Assembly (NCBI GenBank): GCA_050084515.1
Contig: CM114271.1
Coordinates: 29,078,001-29,142,000 of the forward strand
Direction: 5' to 3'
From: Blasia pusilla
Taxonomy: Eukaryota > Marchantiophyta > Marchantiopsida > Blasiales
Length of the DNA: 64,000 bases
The position numbers and the translations under genes were made by a program. This document shows, in pieces, positions 46,901-59,070 of this stretch (its first letter is position 1; every line of letters starts with the position of its first letter). The notes under the pieces were generated by a model. The model was not told where the DNA came from, did not search any database, and saw only the letters and a list, made by a program, of their open reading frames with translations.

Positions 46901-48880
46901 TGCTACTCCCATGAGACATGTAGTTTTTATAGCTTTCTTCTCTATTTAAAGGTCCTTAATATACTTGAGGTTTTCCCCAAATTACCTCCCTTTGGTCCTC
47001 TCAAGTTGAAGTTCTCCTATCTTTCTACATTCCTAGTGCACATGTGGTACATTTGATTATTTATTGTATTATATCAATTGATGAATTGAAGTTGTAGGGA
47101 GAAAGAGAAGAATGAAATTATTGATGTGATGTCTTTTAGAATAGATCGACGAGTTTTGGTAGAGCAAAAATCTACGAGAAAATCTACAAAGGGCTCAAGA
47201 TGATCTCATATATGAAGTGATGAGTAAACTTAGTAACATGCCTTAGTCAAATTGAATTTTGAACCAAAAGTAATGAGCCTTGGGGACCTCGTAAAATAAG
47301 GGGAATGTTTATATGTTGTGTCTTGGATAGAGTGTTTAGTTATCTTATTAGCTTAACTAATATAAGTTTTGAGGAATCCAATCAAGGGTTATCTAAAAAG
47401 GAAAAAGCTAATTATTTCTAGGAGATAGATAAGATAACCTAAGCCTTAAGCCCAAAGAGGAATTATTGGCTAACTACCACAATGCAAGTCGATGTTAAGG
47501 GGTTTGGCTTCTCAAGGAAGATTCGGCATAAAAGGTTTGTGTTGATGAGAGCATCACCCTCTATAAAGGGGGGCTAGTGTCTCAACTCTAAAAAAAAGTA
47601 CATCAAGATGGAATATCATAACTCTAGTGGATTCATATTAGGATGGAAATGCATCGGAGTCTTATATTATGAGCAAGGCATGAGTTATTAAAAGCAAAAC
47701 ACTAGCATAAATGGGTGTGTTGAAAACCCTTTTGTATACAAGGATGAATTTTTCCTCTCATACCAAATATTTTGGATAAGATGTACCCAATATTGTGGAT
47801 GGTGGGATGTGAAACCATTCCAATAGTTAGTTGCGCTTCATCAATGGTTGCTTAAAAAAAATTTGTGACCCATCTTAGTTTTGGTTGGAGATTGCAACAT
47901 GGGTCATATAAGGGAGATTGCAACAACTTGCAAGACCATTAGGAGGCATTTTCAAGAGGAGAGGGAGAAAATTACTCTAACTTTGGAATTTTTGAGCGTA
48001 CTATTTCCATGCCATGGCTCCTTGGAGGGTATCTGTCCTCATTTTGATCCGCACCATGGCTCATATTGTGAAGTATTTTTTTTGTTTTATAGATTCCTAC
48101 TCTAATTAGGGTTTCTCATGTAGGCATTAGGGTTTTTTATGTTGTAATGTAGCGAACAATCTCCAAGTAACTTCTTTCCATAATTCACTTCCTTCCCTCT
48201 ACGTTCATCTTCCTATGTCATCCTTATTTCTCTCTTATGCTTTATTCATGGTTGTCTCCATTACTTCATCCTTAGGTACATCCTTTTTCCATCCATTTTT
48301 CTATGTATTTACCTCTTCTCTTTCCACATCCTTAGTATCACCATGAAGCCACTAGTTATGTTTGGGAGGGGGTTTGGGACTAGAAGTCCTAGATGGTGAT
48401 GGTAGTTGAGAGTTTATTTTAGGGGGAGCATTATCGTGGACAAGAAGAGAGTCAATTACCATGATTGCTAGTTTGAACGGGGGGAGTTTAGGTGGTTTTG
48501 GTGAGCTTTGTCTCTCGAGATGGATGGAGGGAGTGATGGTATCCCATTGGTGAGTTGTATCTATGCCTCAACCCACACCAATGTCCCATGTGGGGACTCG
48601 CAGGTCGTCTAGTCAGGATATGAAATTCCCTTGTTGTCTTGAATTCTTCACTCGTTGAGGAATTCAGAACCACTTAGCAACAAAACATCATGACTTTGAT
48701 AGATTTGGATGGGTGGTTCCTATTGTTGATCATGGATACTCTCTGGTGCTTCCCGCATTATCACCCCCTCTTGAGGCATGGGAGTAGTTGAGGATCCACC
48801 TTTGCAGCATCGTAGGTCTCTTCAAGACCCATTTTCCTAGCCCCGGGTTGTTCCAGAGGATCCCCATGCTATTCGAGATG
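44000..48880. other. AT-rich accessory DNA, no assignable gene
   Basis: Short, broken ORFs on both strands. The minus strand around 44960-44830 reads HDWKIVTDGAWDLEKKAFYMSLA in one frame and may be a fragment of another transposase or retroelement gene. I cannot name it. 44210-44510 contains low-complexity GGGGTTT-type DNA. No RNA gene or clear terminal repeat. Confidence 0.35.
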
Positions 48881-48889
48881 ACCTAGCTC

Positions 48890-51830
48890 CATCATGCTTT
48901 CCTCCTCCCCTTATCTAGGATTGCACTATGGACGAGCTCTCTTGGTATCTGTTACTTCTCCTTCCACAATGGTATCTCCGCTATACACGGGGAGGGAAGG
49001 CCGGCTATTGAGAGGTTGTGGCCCAACTAAGGTGTTTTTGAGGAGGCAATTGGGAGTCTTTGGAGAGCAAGTTTATGGCATATGCAAGAGGTAGCACTTT
49101 AATTAGATTCCCGCTAGATGATCTTGTAGCAACCAGGTTGCTATGATGTAGGACACTTGGACGAGCTTGTGAAAACTCATGGGCTGCTCGTGCCCTTTGT
49201 CTGATGGACATGGCACCTTTGTCAATTGTTACCATCGATGCCCTTTGGAGGCTACATCATTGCCAAATGGTTGACATTCCAACTTTTGTTTGTGACTTCC
49301 ATCTTGACACGACTATATGCCTTGAACCGTCCCTCTGTGCATGGGCACTAAGAAGTTCTCCTAGGATTCGGGCAAGAGGGTTGCCAAGTATAATGTACGA
49401 ACACCTCCGTGATTTCTTACCTCCCAAGGGCTCTGCCAATGGCTTTTCTGAGTTGATTGAGGTTGCCTTTCAACTAGTTGATGGGAGAGTGCCAACCGCA
49501 CTAGCTCAAATATTGGGGGAGGGGCGATTTTTGGCATTGTCAAAGGAGGATGGAGGTATTTGTTCGATTGCCGTAGGTGAGGTGCTTCTGCAGCTGGCAA
49601 GTCATATTATCGCTTTGAAATTTTGTGAGGCTTTCCAATCACACCTCAATCCGCATCAATTTGGATTTGCTATGCTGGCCGGTTGTGCGACGATAGCCTT
49701 AGGTTTGAGGGCTTGTTTTGATGTACATCATAAGAGGGTGGTCCTCCTAGTGGATGTAGAGAATACCGTCAACTCGGTGTCATGGGAAACTATCTTCACA
49801 GAGTTGAGGGACACAAGTAGCCCCATTGCGAGCCTCATTCCCTTCATGCAGGTTTTCTATGGGGCTTGTAGGGCCCTCTCTTTCCACCATGGTTGATTTG
49901 AGGAGAAGGCCAGGGTTTTAGAGTCCGCCCCTGGGACTCATCCGGTGACCCTTTGGGTGGCACATTGTTTGCTTTGGCTCATTACCGGGTTGTTCTTTCT
50001 ATTGAGGAGGATTTTTCGTGTTGCATTTTTCCCTTGTTTCCAGATGATACTCATATTGTGGGCTTTAGAGATCTAATCGTCCATGCATTTCAGCACTTTT
50101 CTGCACGGTTGGCACAGGGTGGCCTTGTGGTGAAGGTGGGGAATTTCAAGGCTTGATCTCCATCAGGCCTACCCGACGATCTTTATTGACCTAATGGATT
50201 CATGACATATGTTGGAGGGCTTTGCGTCTTGGGAGTCCCACTCGGGAGCCATGACTTTATTTTGAGTGCCGTGGCGGCGGCTTTTACCGAGGATCTGCTC
50301 CACGTCAATGATCTCACAAGGATTGGTGACCTTCAAGTTGCCTACAATTGCAATATTCTCTCTTCTTGTTTTGATCGTCGGCCTAGTTATACCAATAGAA
50401 CTGTTTGGATGTTTAATCACCTTTCAACCCACTATAGATTCTTCGATAAGAAGATCCTACTGGTATTTGGGGACCTTTAAGGACCCAATTCCTTTGAGTG
50501 CCCCATGGGGGAGCTAGCTTGTAGATAGAACTTATGGTCGATTTCCTTTGGTGGAAGAGGTCTTATCTACATGGAATTAGTGACGCCCCCAAATTTTTTG
50601 GGAAGTTGGGCCATAGCAACACCCCTTCTGGGCTACCCATTTATGGTTATGGATAGACACTTCCTTCTACAATACATATCCCAGGTTGGGGATGACATGT
50701 TCTCAATACTCAATATATAGAGCATGTAGAGATTCCCTTCTAGGTGAGGCTAGAGCCGTTCTCCCTACTTTCTCCTCCCTAGTTACCTTTGGTCAATCTA
50801 GGCTCCAATCTTCTTTGATCGAAGCCCACTTTGAGGCAGTTTTTAGAATCACTATGTTAGACAGGCATATTTGCATGGAGGTTCGAGCCCATATTCGCTC
50901 TTGCTCCAGAAAAGGGGCAGGCTCATGGATGGGGGCTTGTCCCCTCATCGCGACTTTCTCTATCGCATCACTTATCTACACCATAGCGATGCGATTTTGA
51001 TCGGGCCTCCCCCTACCATTAGTGGTTGGTACGACACACTATGAGTGTCGCCGGAGTCTGGATCCACTTGGTGTGCATTTAACATGCTATCTAGTTGGGG
51101 GTAAGGGGATTGTCAATCACAATGATCTGTAGGATATAATGTTCAGTATTGCTCACGAGAGTGGCTTCCATATGCAAAGAAAGAGAGGCACTACTCCATG
51201 CGGGATTCCCTTATCCATGCTGATCTTTATATGACACAAAAGGCAGAAGTGGTGGTAGTGGTAGCAGACGTTATAGTGACAGATCCTACGCGGGAGACTG
51301 TGTGAGCCCAAGTGGTAGCACAAGGGAGATTGCTACAAGATTGGAAACGACGACGAAGAAGACCCATCTCTTCAATCGACATCACGATGAACATTGATTT
51401 GTCCCCTTAGCCAAAGAGATATATGGGGCTATGGGAGAGAGGTTTGACTTGTTCCTTACAAATTACGCCCATAATCTCCAATCAAGAAATGGGTTGTCAT
51501 TAGCTATTGCGATTCTCTCTTGTAGGCAATGGGTCCATATCTTTGGAGCGTGCCCAAGCTAGTGGGCTTTTGCGGCGGGCTTAGAATGTGGGAGACTCCA
51601 GCGCTTGAAGCCCACTTATTGGTAGTCACGTGTCTCTAGGTGTTGCTAGTTGATATTGTCTTTGCTGTTGGTGAATTTAGCTGATATGGGGATGCCCCCT
51701 TTTCTTTTCCTGGGCCGGTTGTGGCCTTCACATACTTGACTCTTTGGGTCCCCCCTTTTTTGTATTCCGGATGGGTTTTCCATCACCCGCTTTTTATTGA
51801 GTCCTCTTTTTTCCCTTTTTTTGACAAGTA
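48890..51830 (+). pseudogene. Non-LTR retrotransposon relic A (RT plus CCHC/REL-endonuclease)
   Basis: The main open frame is at 49204-49896: LGEGRFLALSKEDGGICSIA, LNPHQFGFAMLAGC, LLVDVENTVNSVSWETIF (RT motif A), broken by TGA. It continues in other frames with GGTLFALAHYRVV, FPDDTHIVG (RT motif C; ADD changed to PDD) and VGGLCVLGVPLGS. Around 51050-51180, CRRSLDPLGVHLTCYLVGG...GIVNHNDL corresponds to the zinc knuckle of copy B. Near 51270, DVIVTDPTRETV matches the endonuclease core. The 3' end near 51790 has TTTATTGAGTCCTCTTTTTT. Numerous breaks. The C-terminal endonuclease places it with REL-type rather than APE-type LINEs. Confidence 0.72.
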
Positions 51831-51839
51831 ACAATTAGC

Positions 51840-54119
51840 GGGCTTTCCTCTTAAAAAAGGAGAAAGGATAATTACCGCAAAAGCGGTTGCGGAAGTATGG
51901 GTAGTGCATTAGGACGGGTAAATTAGGACAAGGTTCCATGCCGCCAAGATCGCAAAGATCCCAACCCATTGTCCCACATCTCTTCAATCCAACCAATCTA
52001 ACGAAACAAAAGCACCCAAATGGACTTCGATGGCATAGACAGGGCGCAAGTCCTTCCAATTGCAAATTACAAAAGAATTCAAGAATAAAATGAGGACATA
52101 ATTCAATCTTAGGGGAATCTATACAATTAACAGAGGAGCGGTTTTCAGATGGGGCCACGGGAGAATTCACCACGTGACATGGATAGGGGGAGGAGGTACG
52201 GGGAGGGCTAGGGGGAGGGGGGCATTTAAGTATCAGGACTTTGGGGACCATGGAGTGGACCGTGCTATGCACGGTACCCTCGCGGGTCAAGAGAGAGTCA
52301 AGAGAGAGTTTCGAATCAATTTAAGGTTCAAAGTTGGGTGAGGTAACAAGCTAAGCTGTTTGCTCTTCCTATCACCTCTCCCTAAATGTAAGTATGAGGG
52401 TATTTCCAAACCACATGGAAATGTTTTTCATCCATAGACATGAAAAATTCGTGAAATAAAAGAAAACTAGTGAGAATAACCGTGCGATGCCTGGCATCAA
52501 ATTTTACACTAAGTTGTGGCCAAGTACATCATGGATGGCATCCATGTGTTTACGGTTACATCACATCAGATGGGAATGGGTCCCATGGGACGCCGGGATC
52601 GCTCATGCACTTTCGTTTCCGCGCTCTATTTTTTATTCTGGGAAGGAAGGGTGATTCAGATGGTGAAGTCTATGACGGACGGCGGGTGAATGTTGGACGA
52701 AGAGTAAGCTGATGTCGGTGATAACATGATTCTCTGTGTGTTTACCAGCTTTCATGTAGGTTGAAATTTTTTTCCTCTCCTTCTTTTATTGACTTGGGAT
52801 CCCCGGAGCGCTCATCAATGGTGTGCGAATCCGTCTGGGCGCCCTGGAACAATTCTACGCATTGTTGTTGTGCGCGCGCCTTTCCTTCTTGGAAAGAACA
52901 TGCTCTGTTGTAGCTCCGTGGTGATCATTCTTCCACCAGATCTGGTTCTTGGATCCATGCTTGTAGGAAGATATCGTATTGGGGTCATCATGCAGTGTCC
53001 ATGGTGACGAGTCCGGTGCGTCTCCGTCCACAGTGTCCCCGGCATGGATCCCTCCCACATAGTCGGGATTGATCTGGGTCAAAATTATCGCGATGGTGAC
53101 AGGATCGGGACCCGTCTCTCAAAAGGAGTTGATTGTGGTTGTAGGCTTTAGGTCATCGATCGAGTGCATCAGCAGGAATTGGTACACAGTCAGTGGTAAT
53201 ATCTTCAACATTCGCAGCACCATGCCATGCCCTGAAATTTCCGCGAAAGAAACGGCATCGAGCGAAGGACCGACCAAGATTATTATTGCAATTGGGAAGG
53301 CGGGAGAATGAGCACTGCGACTTAGTGATGCGCTTCTCCGAGTTGTAGGGGCAAGCTTGGGGCTGACACTGTGCCGAACCCGAAGAGACAAAACAAGGCG
53401 GGGAAAAGGCGTATCCATATTCAAATCGGGCCTGGAGGAAAAGACGCACCAAATTCAGGCAATCCCATTTGGAGCAGGACACGGCTTGCATCCACAGTTG
53501 GCAAGAACTTTGACCGATTTTTCCTCCCACATCACTCAGCTACACTTGATGACAAAGACTCTAACTGCGGTACGAGTTGCGTGCTGCACACGTCCATTGC
53601 AGAGGTGCAAATGGTGGATTCTGGAGAAACAAAGCGACTGCACTCAACACCAGCGCTCTCGACTCTCTACCAACACATGTAAACCCGAGTTTGCTTGTCG
53701 TAGTGTCAAAAAAATCAGTTTTAACTGAGATCTGTTGTCGCAAACCTTCGTATGAACGGAACTAAAACCTCGTAAGAGACGTGAAGCGGCTAATTCAGAG
53801 ATCACAATCTACAGCAACCGGTAATTTCTCAAGTTTTCGAATCCGATGATCCCCCACTCAATCTAGAAGCTGTACTTTACAGCTTTCCATGCACCCGTCG
53901 AACATGGAAGCTACGAATGGTCAAATCTCTTGCGAATGAATCACAACAACTGGCCTTTCTAGTAACATTCCCTTTTGTCCCAGGGAACCTGCGCATTTTC
54001 CTAAAGGTGCTAGAAACTGGGAAGGGCGCAGATGGAAGAAGCAGAGACGAAAGTATGGAAGGAGTGAAGAAAACATCATTTGGGAGGAGTGAGAGAGGAT
54101 CTCATGGTGTGAGTGATAT

Positions 54120-54120
<1 letters not shown>
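51840..54120. other. No recognisable gene
   Basis: Mixed-composition stretch. ORFs of up to 151 codons occur on both strands, overlapping one another and without motifs. 52.2 kb is G-rich (GGGGGAGG). I see no RNA gene or repeat boundary. Confidence 0.35.

Positions 54121-54121
<1 letters not shown>

Positions 54122-54159
<38 letters not shown>
54122..54159. repeat. (GA)19 microsatellite
   Basis: Perfect dinucleotide run, the source of the RERERE and SLSLSL reading frames across it. Confidence 0.92.
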
Positions 54160-54162
<3 letters not shown>

Positions 54163-54925
54163 CACATTGAAAGATCCAATACTCTATTAGAAACCTAGCT
54201 ATCCATACCATAAAACACCCAGCTCCAAACCCTGGTAGAAGCGTGGGAGGATACTCCCTCTCAATCCTGGCCAGACCAGATGATCGTCTTCTCCGCGGTC
54301 TCGTCTCGTAGAGCAAGTTTCAATTCTTAAAATCTGTAAGTTTTCCAAAGGTCGGGCGGACAGTATCCCTCACGCGAAGATCCCAAAGCCATCTCTCACA
54401 GCCATCACCAGACCCCACCCGCCTTCAATCAACGCCATCGCGCCTACTTGAAGCCCCACATTGTAATCCTCCTGTTTCATGTCCAGGATTGAGAGAATGT
54501 GCAACAATTTCCTCGTTATGTCGATTCACTGTACTGCAATCGCAGGAAGCACGCACACGACCAGAACACAACTAGGGTCAAGGATCCAGCGCGCGAGATA
54601 CAGGTGTCCAATCAAATCGACCACAAAAACTCAACCGATGGAACCGGGGCACCGAGTAAGCAAATAAACCACCGCACAAGTCCGAGGTGCTCAAGTTTGT
54701 GTCCCAGCTATTCCCTCTCACATCATAGGTAATATTCACTATATATCTCCAATAGACTACTGATCAACCTGAAAATCCACAACAAACTCACTTGTCATAG
54801 CTACCCGAGTGGAATTACCCTTTACACGTAATACACCTATCACTATTAGGTATCAAAATTCGAGTAGAGTCTCATCTCACAAGTCCGAGATACAGTCCCC
54901 GTAAAAAAGCTAGATTTTAAGAAAG
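54160..54925. other. No recognisable gene
   Basis: Between the GA microsatellite and the truncated retrotransposon B. No motif, structured repeat or RNA gene was recognised. Confidence 0.35.
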
Positions 54926-54929
54926 AGAA

Positions 54930-57000
54930 CATTCAAGTCGATGTGGCTAACGCATTCAATTCAGTTTCTCGTGTGATCATCTTTGAGGAGTTACGTTGTG
55001 CAAGAGGACAACTCGCGAGCCTCATTCCATTTGTTCGCTCCTTTTGTGTCTCGATACACCCATTATCTATTCCCATCATGCTACTTATGGGGAATATAGT
55101 ATTCTACAATCAGCTTGTGGCACATGTTAAGGTGATCCCATGGGTGACCCACTTTTTGCCATTGCCCATTTTCGTGCCCTTCGAGCATCGGCGCAAACAT
55201 TTCCATCTTGTCTTTTCCCTTCTATTGCTGATGACACTCACATTATAGGTCCTCGTTTTGAAGTGGTTCCTGCTTATACCCATTTCGTGGAGCAACTCTC
55301 TTTCTTAAACCTTAAAGTCCAACCTAGTAAATGCGGAGTATGGTCTCCTTCATGCCTTCCGTCAACATTCACCCCACCTACTATTGATTTTCCCATCTAC
55401 ATTGAAGGGGTTAGAGTTCTTGGGGTCCAAATTGGCTTTATCAAATATGTTTCAAAGTTCTTGGATGAGGCCCTTTTGAAAGACGTGGAATGGCTTCATT
55501 TGTTACCTCATCTAGGGGATCCCCAAGTGGCTTATGGGATTCTCTCCCAATTTTTTCTATGACGTCCTTCCTACCTTCTTCGCACTTGTCCTCCCGCTTC
55601 AAGGTTCTTACATCGGTTGGCTTATTTTGACGCTTCTATCTTGGCAACTTTTGGTCAACTTCTTGGCCCGAATACTTTTGAGGGAGAGGATGGTGTCTTT
55701 GCTTCACGACAAGCTATCTTGCCTATTTCTTTTGGAGGGGTGGGACTGTCCTCCACAGTCGCATCTGCTCCCGCAGCCTTTTTGGGGAGTTGGGCGTTGG
55801 TAGCACTGATTATGGCCTCAAGGTTTCTCCAAGGAGATACACCTATCTTGATGGATCATATCGCCCATGTAGAGGAGGGAGACGTGTTATTTCAACAACA
55901 ACTGAGATCTGCACGAGCTCTTCTTCCTCTTGCTACACAAGCAATTCTACCCCCTTTCAGTCAACTGATTACGGAAAGGCTTGATTGACTTCAAGAGCGT
56001 ATCTCCGAGAATCTGTATCAAATCAAATTTTCCAGCATTCTCTCCGAGGCATCCTCTGACGCTAATCGAGCTCGTCCACTTTCATGTGCAGGTACCGAAG
56101 CGGGGGGGTGGCTTATTGCAAATCCTCTTATTCTTCCATTTCGTCTTCCTCGAAGTATATTCTCAAAAGCTTTACGGTTACGTCTTGGAATTCCTCATCC
56201 TTCTCTCTTAGGTATGCCGAATTGTGTATGCGGGGATCCCATTGATGCCAAGGGTATCCATATTCTCTGATGTGCACATGGTGGAGAACGAACGGCCACA
56301 CATCATGTCATTAGAGAGGCGGTAGCATCGATGGCTCGTACTGCAGGATACACCGTTGGGGAAGAGCAACTCCATGTCCTACCTTCAACCATACAAGCAA
56401 CCTCTCGTCGGAGAGTGGATCTTGTTATGTCTCGAGGTGGATTTCGGACACTAGGTGATGTGGTGGTTGCTGATCTAACACGTTTTGACTTGGTGTGTCG
56501 AGCCGCACATACCAAAGGTTTGGCGGCCGAAGTTGCAGCAAGAATCAAGGAGTTAAGTTATGCTGTGAGACATGCGACTGATGGATTTATTCCTTTTGCA
56601 ATGGAAGTATTCGGTCATTTACATGTGTCTTTTGATACTTTCCTGAAAACATGTGCTCACCACTCCCTCGAGAATCATCACCTTGCCGATTCTCGTAGTC
56701 CTTCTCTCTCGGTAGTTACTACTTATCTTCGGCAATGCATCTCAATGGCCTTACAACGTGCACAAGCCTTGGCATTGATACGTCGTGCGGAGGTGGTGGG
56801 GGGTCGCTCGCCTCGTCGTCCATTCACGTATGACCAACCACTCCTGTTCTTGTTAGATTTGTTTCAGGCTATCAATTCTCTAGCTCCGGTGTTTCCGTTG
56901 GCTTGTTGCTATTTTCTTTTTGCATTCTTTTATGCATTTTTTGACTCCTCTTTTGAGTTGTTATTACTCAAAAGAGGAGTCAAAAAATGGTTACTATATT
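54930..57000 (+). pseudogene. Non-LTR retrotransposon relic B (5'-truncated RT plus zinc knuckle and REL-endonuclease)
   Basis: Homologous to relic A but better preserved. Starts abruptly in RT motif A (VDVANAFNSVSR at 54935), as expected for 5' truncation. After a frame change, MGDPLFAIAHFRAL, IADDTHIIG (motif C intact) and VRVLGVQIGF follow (55140-55562). Then FASRQAILPISFGGVGLS at 55617-55988. At about 56217, CVCGDPIDAKGIH and CAHGGERTATHH form a CCHC knuckle interrupted by TGA 56268-56270. In the same frame follow RRRVDLVMS, DVVVADLTRFDLV and FIPFAMEVFG (56400-56620), a PD-(D/E)XK restriction-like endonuclease. The relic ends near a 22-bp hairpin. Confidence 0.78.
56937..56987. repeat. 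Perfect 22-bp inverted repeat (hairpin, 7-nt loop)
   Basis: Left arm 56937-56958 (TTTTTTGACTCCTCTTTTGA...), loop TGTTATT, right arm 56966-56987, no mismatch. It lies at the 3' end of retrotransposon relic B. If transcribed, the T-flanked stem would resemble a stable 3' structure. Confidence 0.92.
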
Positions 57001-57059
57001 CCCCACATAGTAACCCTTCAACCATTCAACAAGAGTATAGATTTGGGCCTTTTTCTTGA

Positions 57060-58640
57060 AGAAACATCATAAGGGTGTGGTGGGAGAGAGTAACAGGTCT
57101 CTCATTTTCAATATTCCGTTCCTCTTTTGTCTATCTTTATCCATCCGCGGAGGGTAGGAATGGAGAGTTACTCTATATGATTTCACCCTCGTATCATCCA
57201 CCAGGCAATCATCTTAACACAGTTATGATCGCTGCTACCTGGACTAGCACTCTGACCCAGCAGGTCCATGAGACCAGATCCTTAATGGGCTCTCAATTAC
57301 TGGAACCATAAACTCGGAACGACAATAGTAGTTCTAATCTCAGAATTAGAACTACTACTGTTATGCACGGGAAATAAAAAAGTTTTTGAGTAATCCTTCC
57401 TCCTAGTCGTGAAAGGGGGGACTAGTCGTGAAAGGGGGGACTGGAGATATTTTCTTGTTCCCAGTTGTTTGCAAATCAAACAAGCACTCTCCCATAATAA
57501 TTCTCGTGCGATATTGGGTGCCAGTAAGACATTAAGATTCCGGAAGTGAAAAGGTGGAAGGTCTAATGTGCATAATAGACTAGTTCATTCGAGTTACGAT
57601 GATGCTATTCTTGACTCTAGAGAGTAAGTACTCGGGCCCTTAGCGATTCAGAGGTTCTGAGGATTAAGGAGTACTTTTGCGACGGTCTTTCGCCGCGTCT
57701 GTTCCGTAGAAGATATTCGGAACAGATCTACGCACAGATCTCAGCTTATCGCTCAGCCTCAGCAAGGTGAGGGGAACTACCAGTGTATGTCAAAAGGTTC
57801 CGGAAGTCATGTAACTTCCGGGCCCCGTTTTGTAGCAGACTGAAGATACAAATGTCGAGAGGAGCAAAGCGCACAGATCCCAAGGAATGCGAAGTCTTCC
57901 TTGCAACTGCCGCTGCTAGCGGACGGAAGAGGCTTTAATCGCTCAAGCAGACGGATGCTGGAAATTTGTGACCTCCGAGTGTGTTATGATCTTCTTGACC
58001 ATGGGAGCCATGCTTTCCCGGTGCCGAGGTTTCAGTCCCTTTCGGAAGGAGGTGTGGCTGACTCGGACGTTTCGGAGAGCTAGTTTTTAAGCAGAGAATT
58101 GGAAGAACAAAATTTCGCGGTAATCTATGAGAGAAGCGAGCGGGCCCTTTTGACATCCGGAGTCATCTGTAATCACGAAATTTGAGAGCGTTGTCCGACG
58201 GTGAGCATTGAAATGGGACTTCTCGTATGAAAATTCTAATCTCTCACACGCAGGCTCCATCGATCAGGTCTGACATATGTGTGAGACATGATTCAAGCGC
58301 CTGATCGGACCTTTTGAAAGCTTAATGTCTACAACTATAACCGGGAACACCCCTGAACCCCGCTAGGTCATACAACTGTTGAAATTAACGAGGTGCTTTC
58401 TCTTGGGATTGCAAATGATTTTGGATATCGTTTAATTTTGAGTGTGGCTAAAAGATGTGGACGTCGCTGGGCGGGTTGAGAAGTTGGAGTTATCTTGGTA
58501 GGTGCAGGCTTCAAGAATCGAGCTTGGTATACTAGACAGTGATTGCGTTCAATTTCTGATATTCCTTTTATTAAGGGAAAAAAATTGGGAGGTGCCCCAC
58601 CGTGGTAAACAAGGAAAAGCAAGATAAAAGTAAAACAATG
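57060..58640. other. Gene-free stretch with a hairpin and a 19-bp tandem duplication
   Basis: 13-bp arms at 57326-57338 and 57345-57357 form a hairpin around a 6-nt loop. The 19-bp unit CTAGTCGTGAAAGGGGGGA is duplicated at 57403-57440. 57.6-58.1 kb is richer in GC and purines than its neighbours (for example TTCCGGAAGTCATG...ACTTCCGG at 57799-57822). No ORF with a recognised domain. Confidence 0.5.
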
Positions 58641-58644
58641 CAAA

Positions 58645-59070
58645 TTGAGTGCTACCGCCGCTGTCTACGTATGTACTTCGCCTAGCGTCAATAATCTGAA
58701 GGTTTGGTTCCATGTAGGTGTAGTGCTTGCTATGGAATGCTGTACATCTAGGAGCGAGGGTTCAGCCGAGGAACTGAACAACCCCTCTGGACATGTGCAA
58801 CAACTAAACAATCCCGGGGCCGTACGTTCTCTTGGTCTTGGAGTCTCAATGTACACGAGCACGAGTCATCTTCACATACGTGTTCCTGTTCTGTACAGAC
58901 GTTATCGTTACAGGCCTTTCAGCCTACAGGATGAGTCAGCTCGTCAAGACCAGCATTCTCAAACTACCCTTTGTCTCTTTGACGAGTCTCCCGGTACGAC
59001 TCGTCATATAAATTCCATTTCCGGCTTCGTGGTGCCGCGTCCGCAAGATCCCAAGGAGCAGGGGGAGTGA
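58645..59070 (+). other. Unrecognised 141-codon ORF
   Basis: Open from ATG to TGA with mixed composition but no domain, signal peptide or family signature. Overlapping ORFs on the other strand are similar in quality. I would not call it a gene without expression or homology support. Confidence 0.15.

Noticed and set aside
57380-58150. Possible mitochondrial DNA insertion
   Set aside because: Composition and hairpins are suggestive only; no organellar gene, intron motif or tRNA was recognised.
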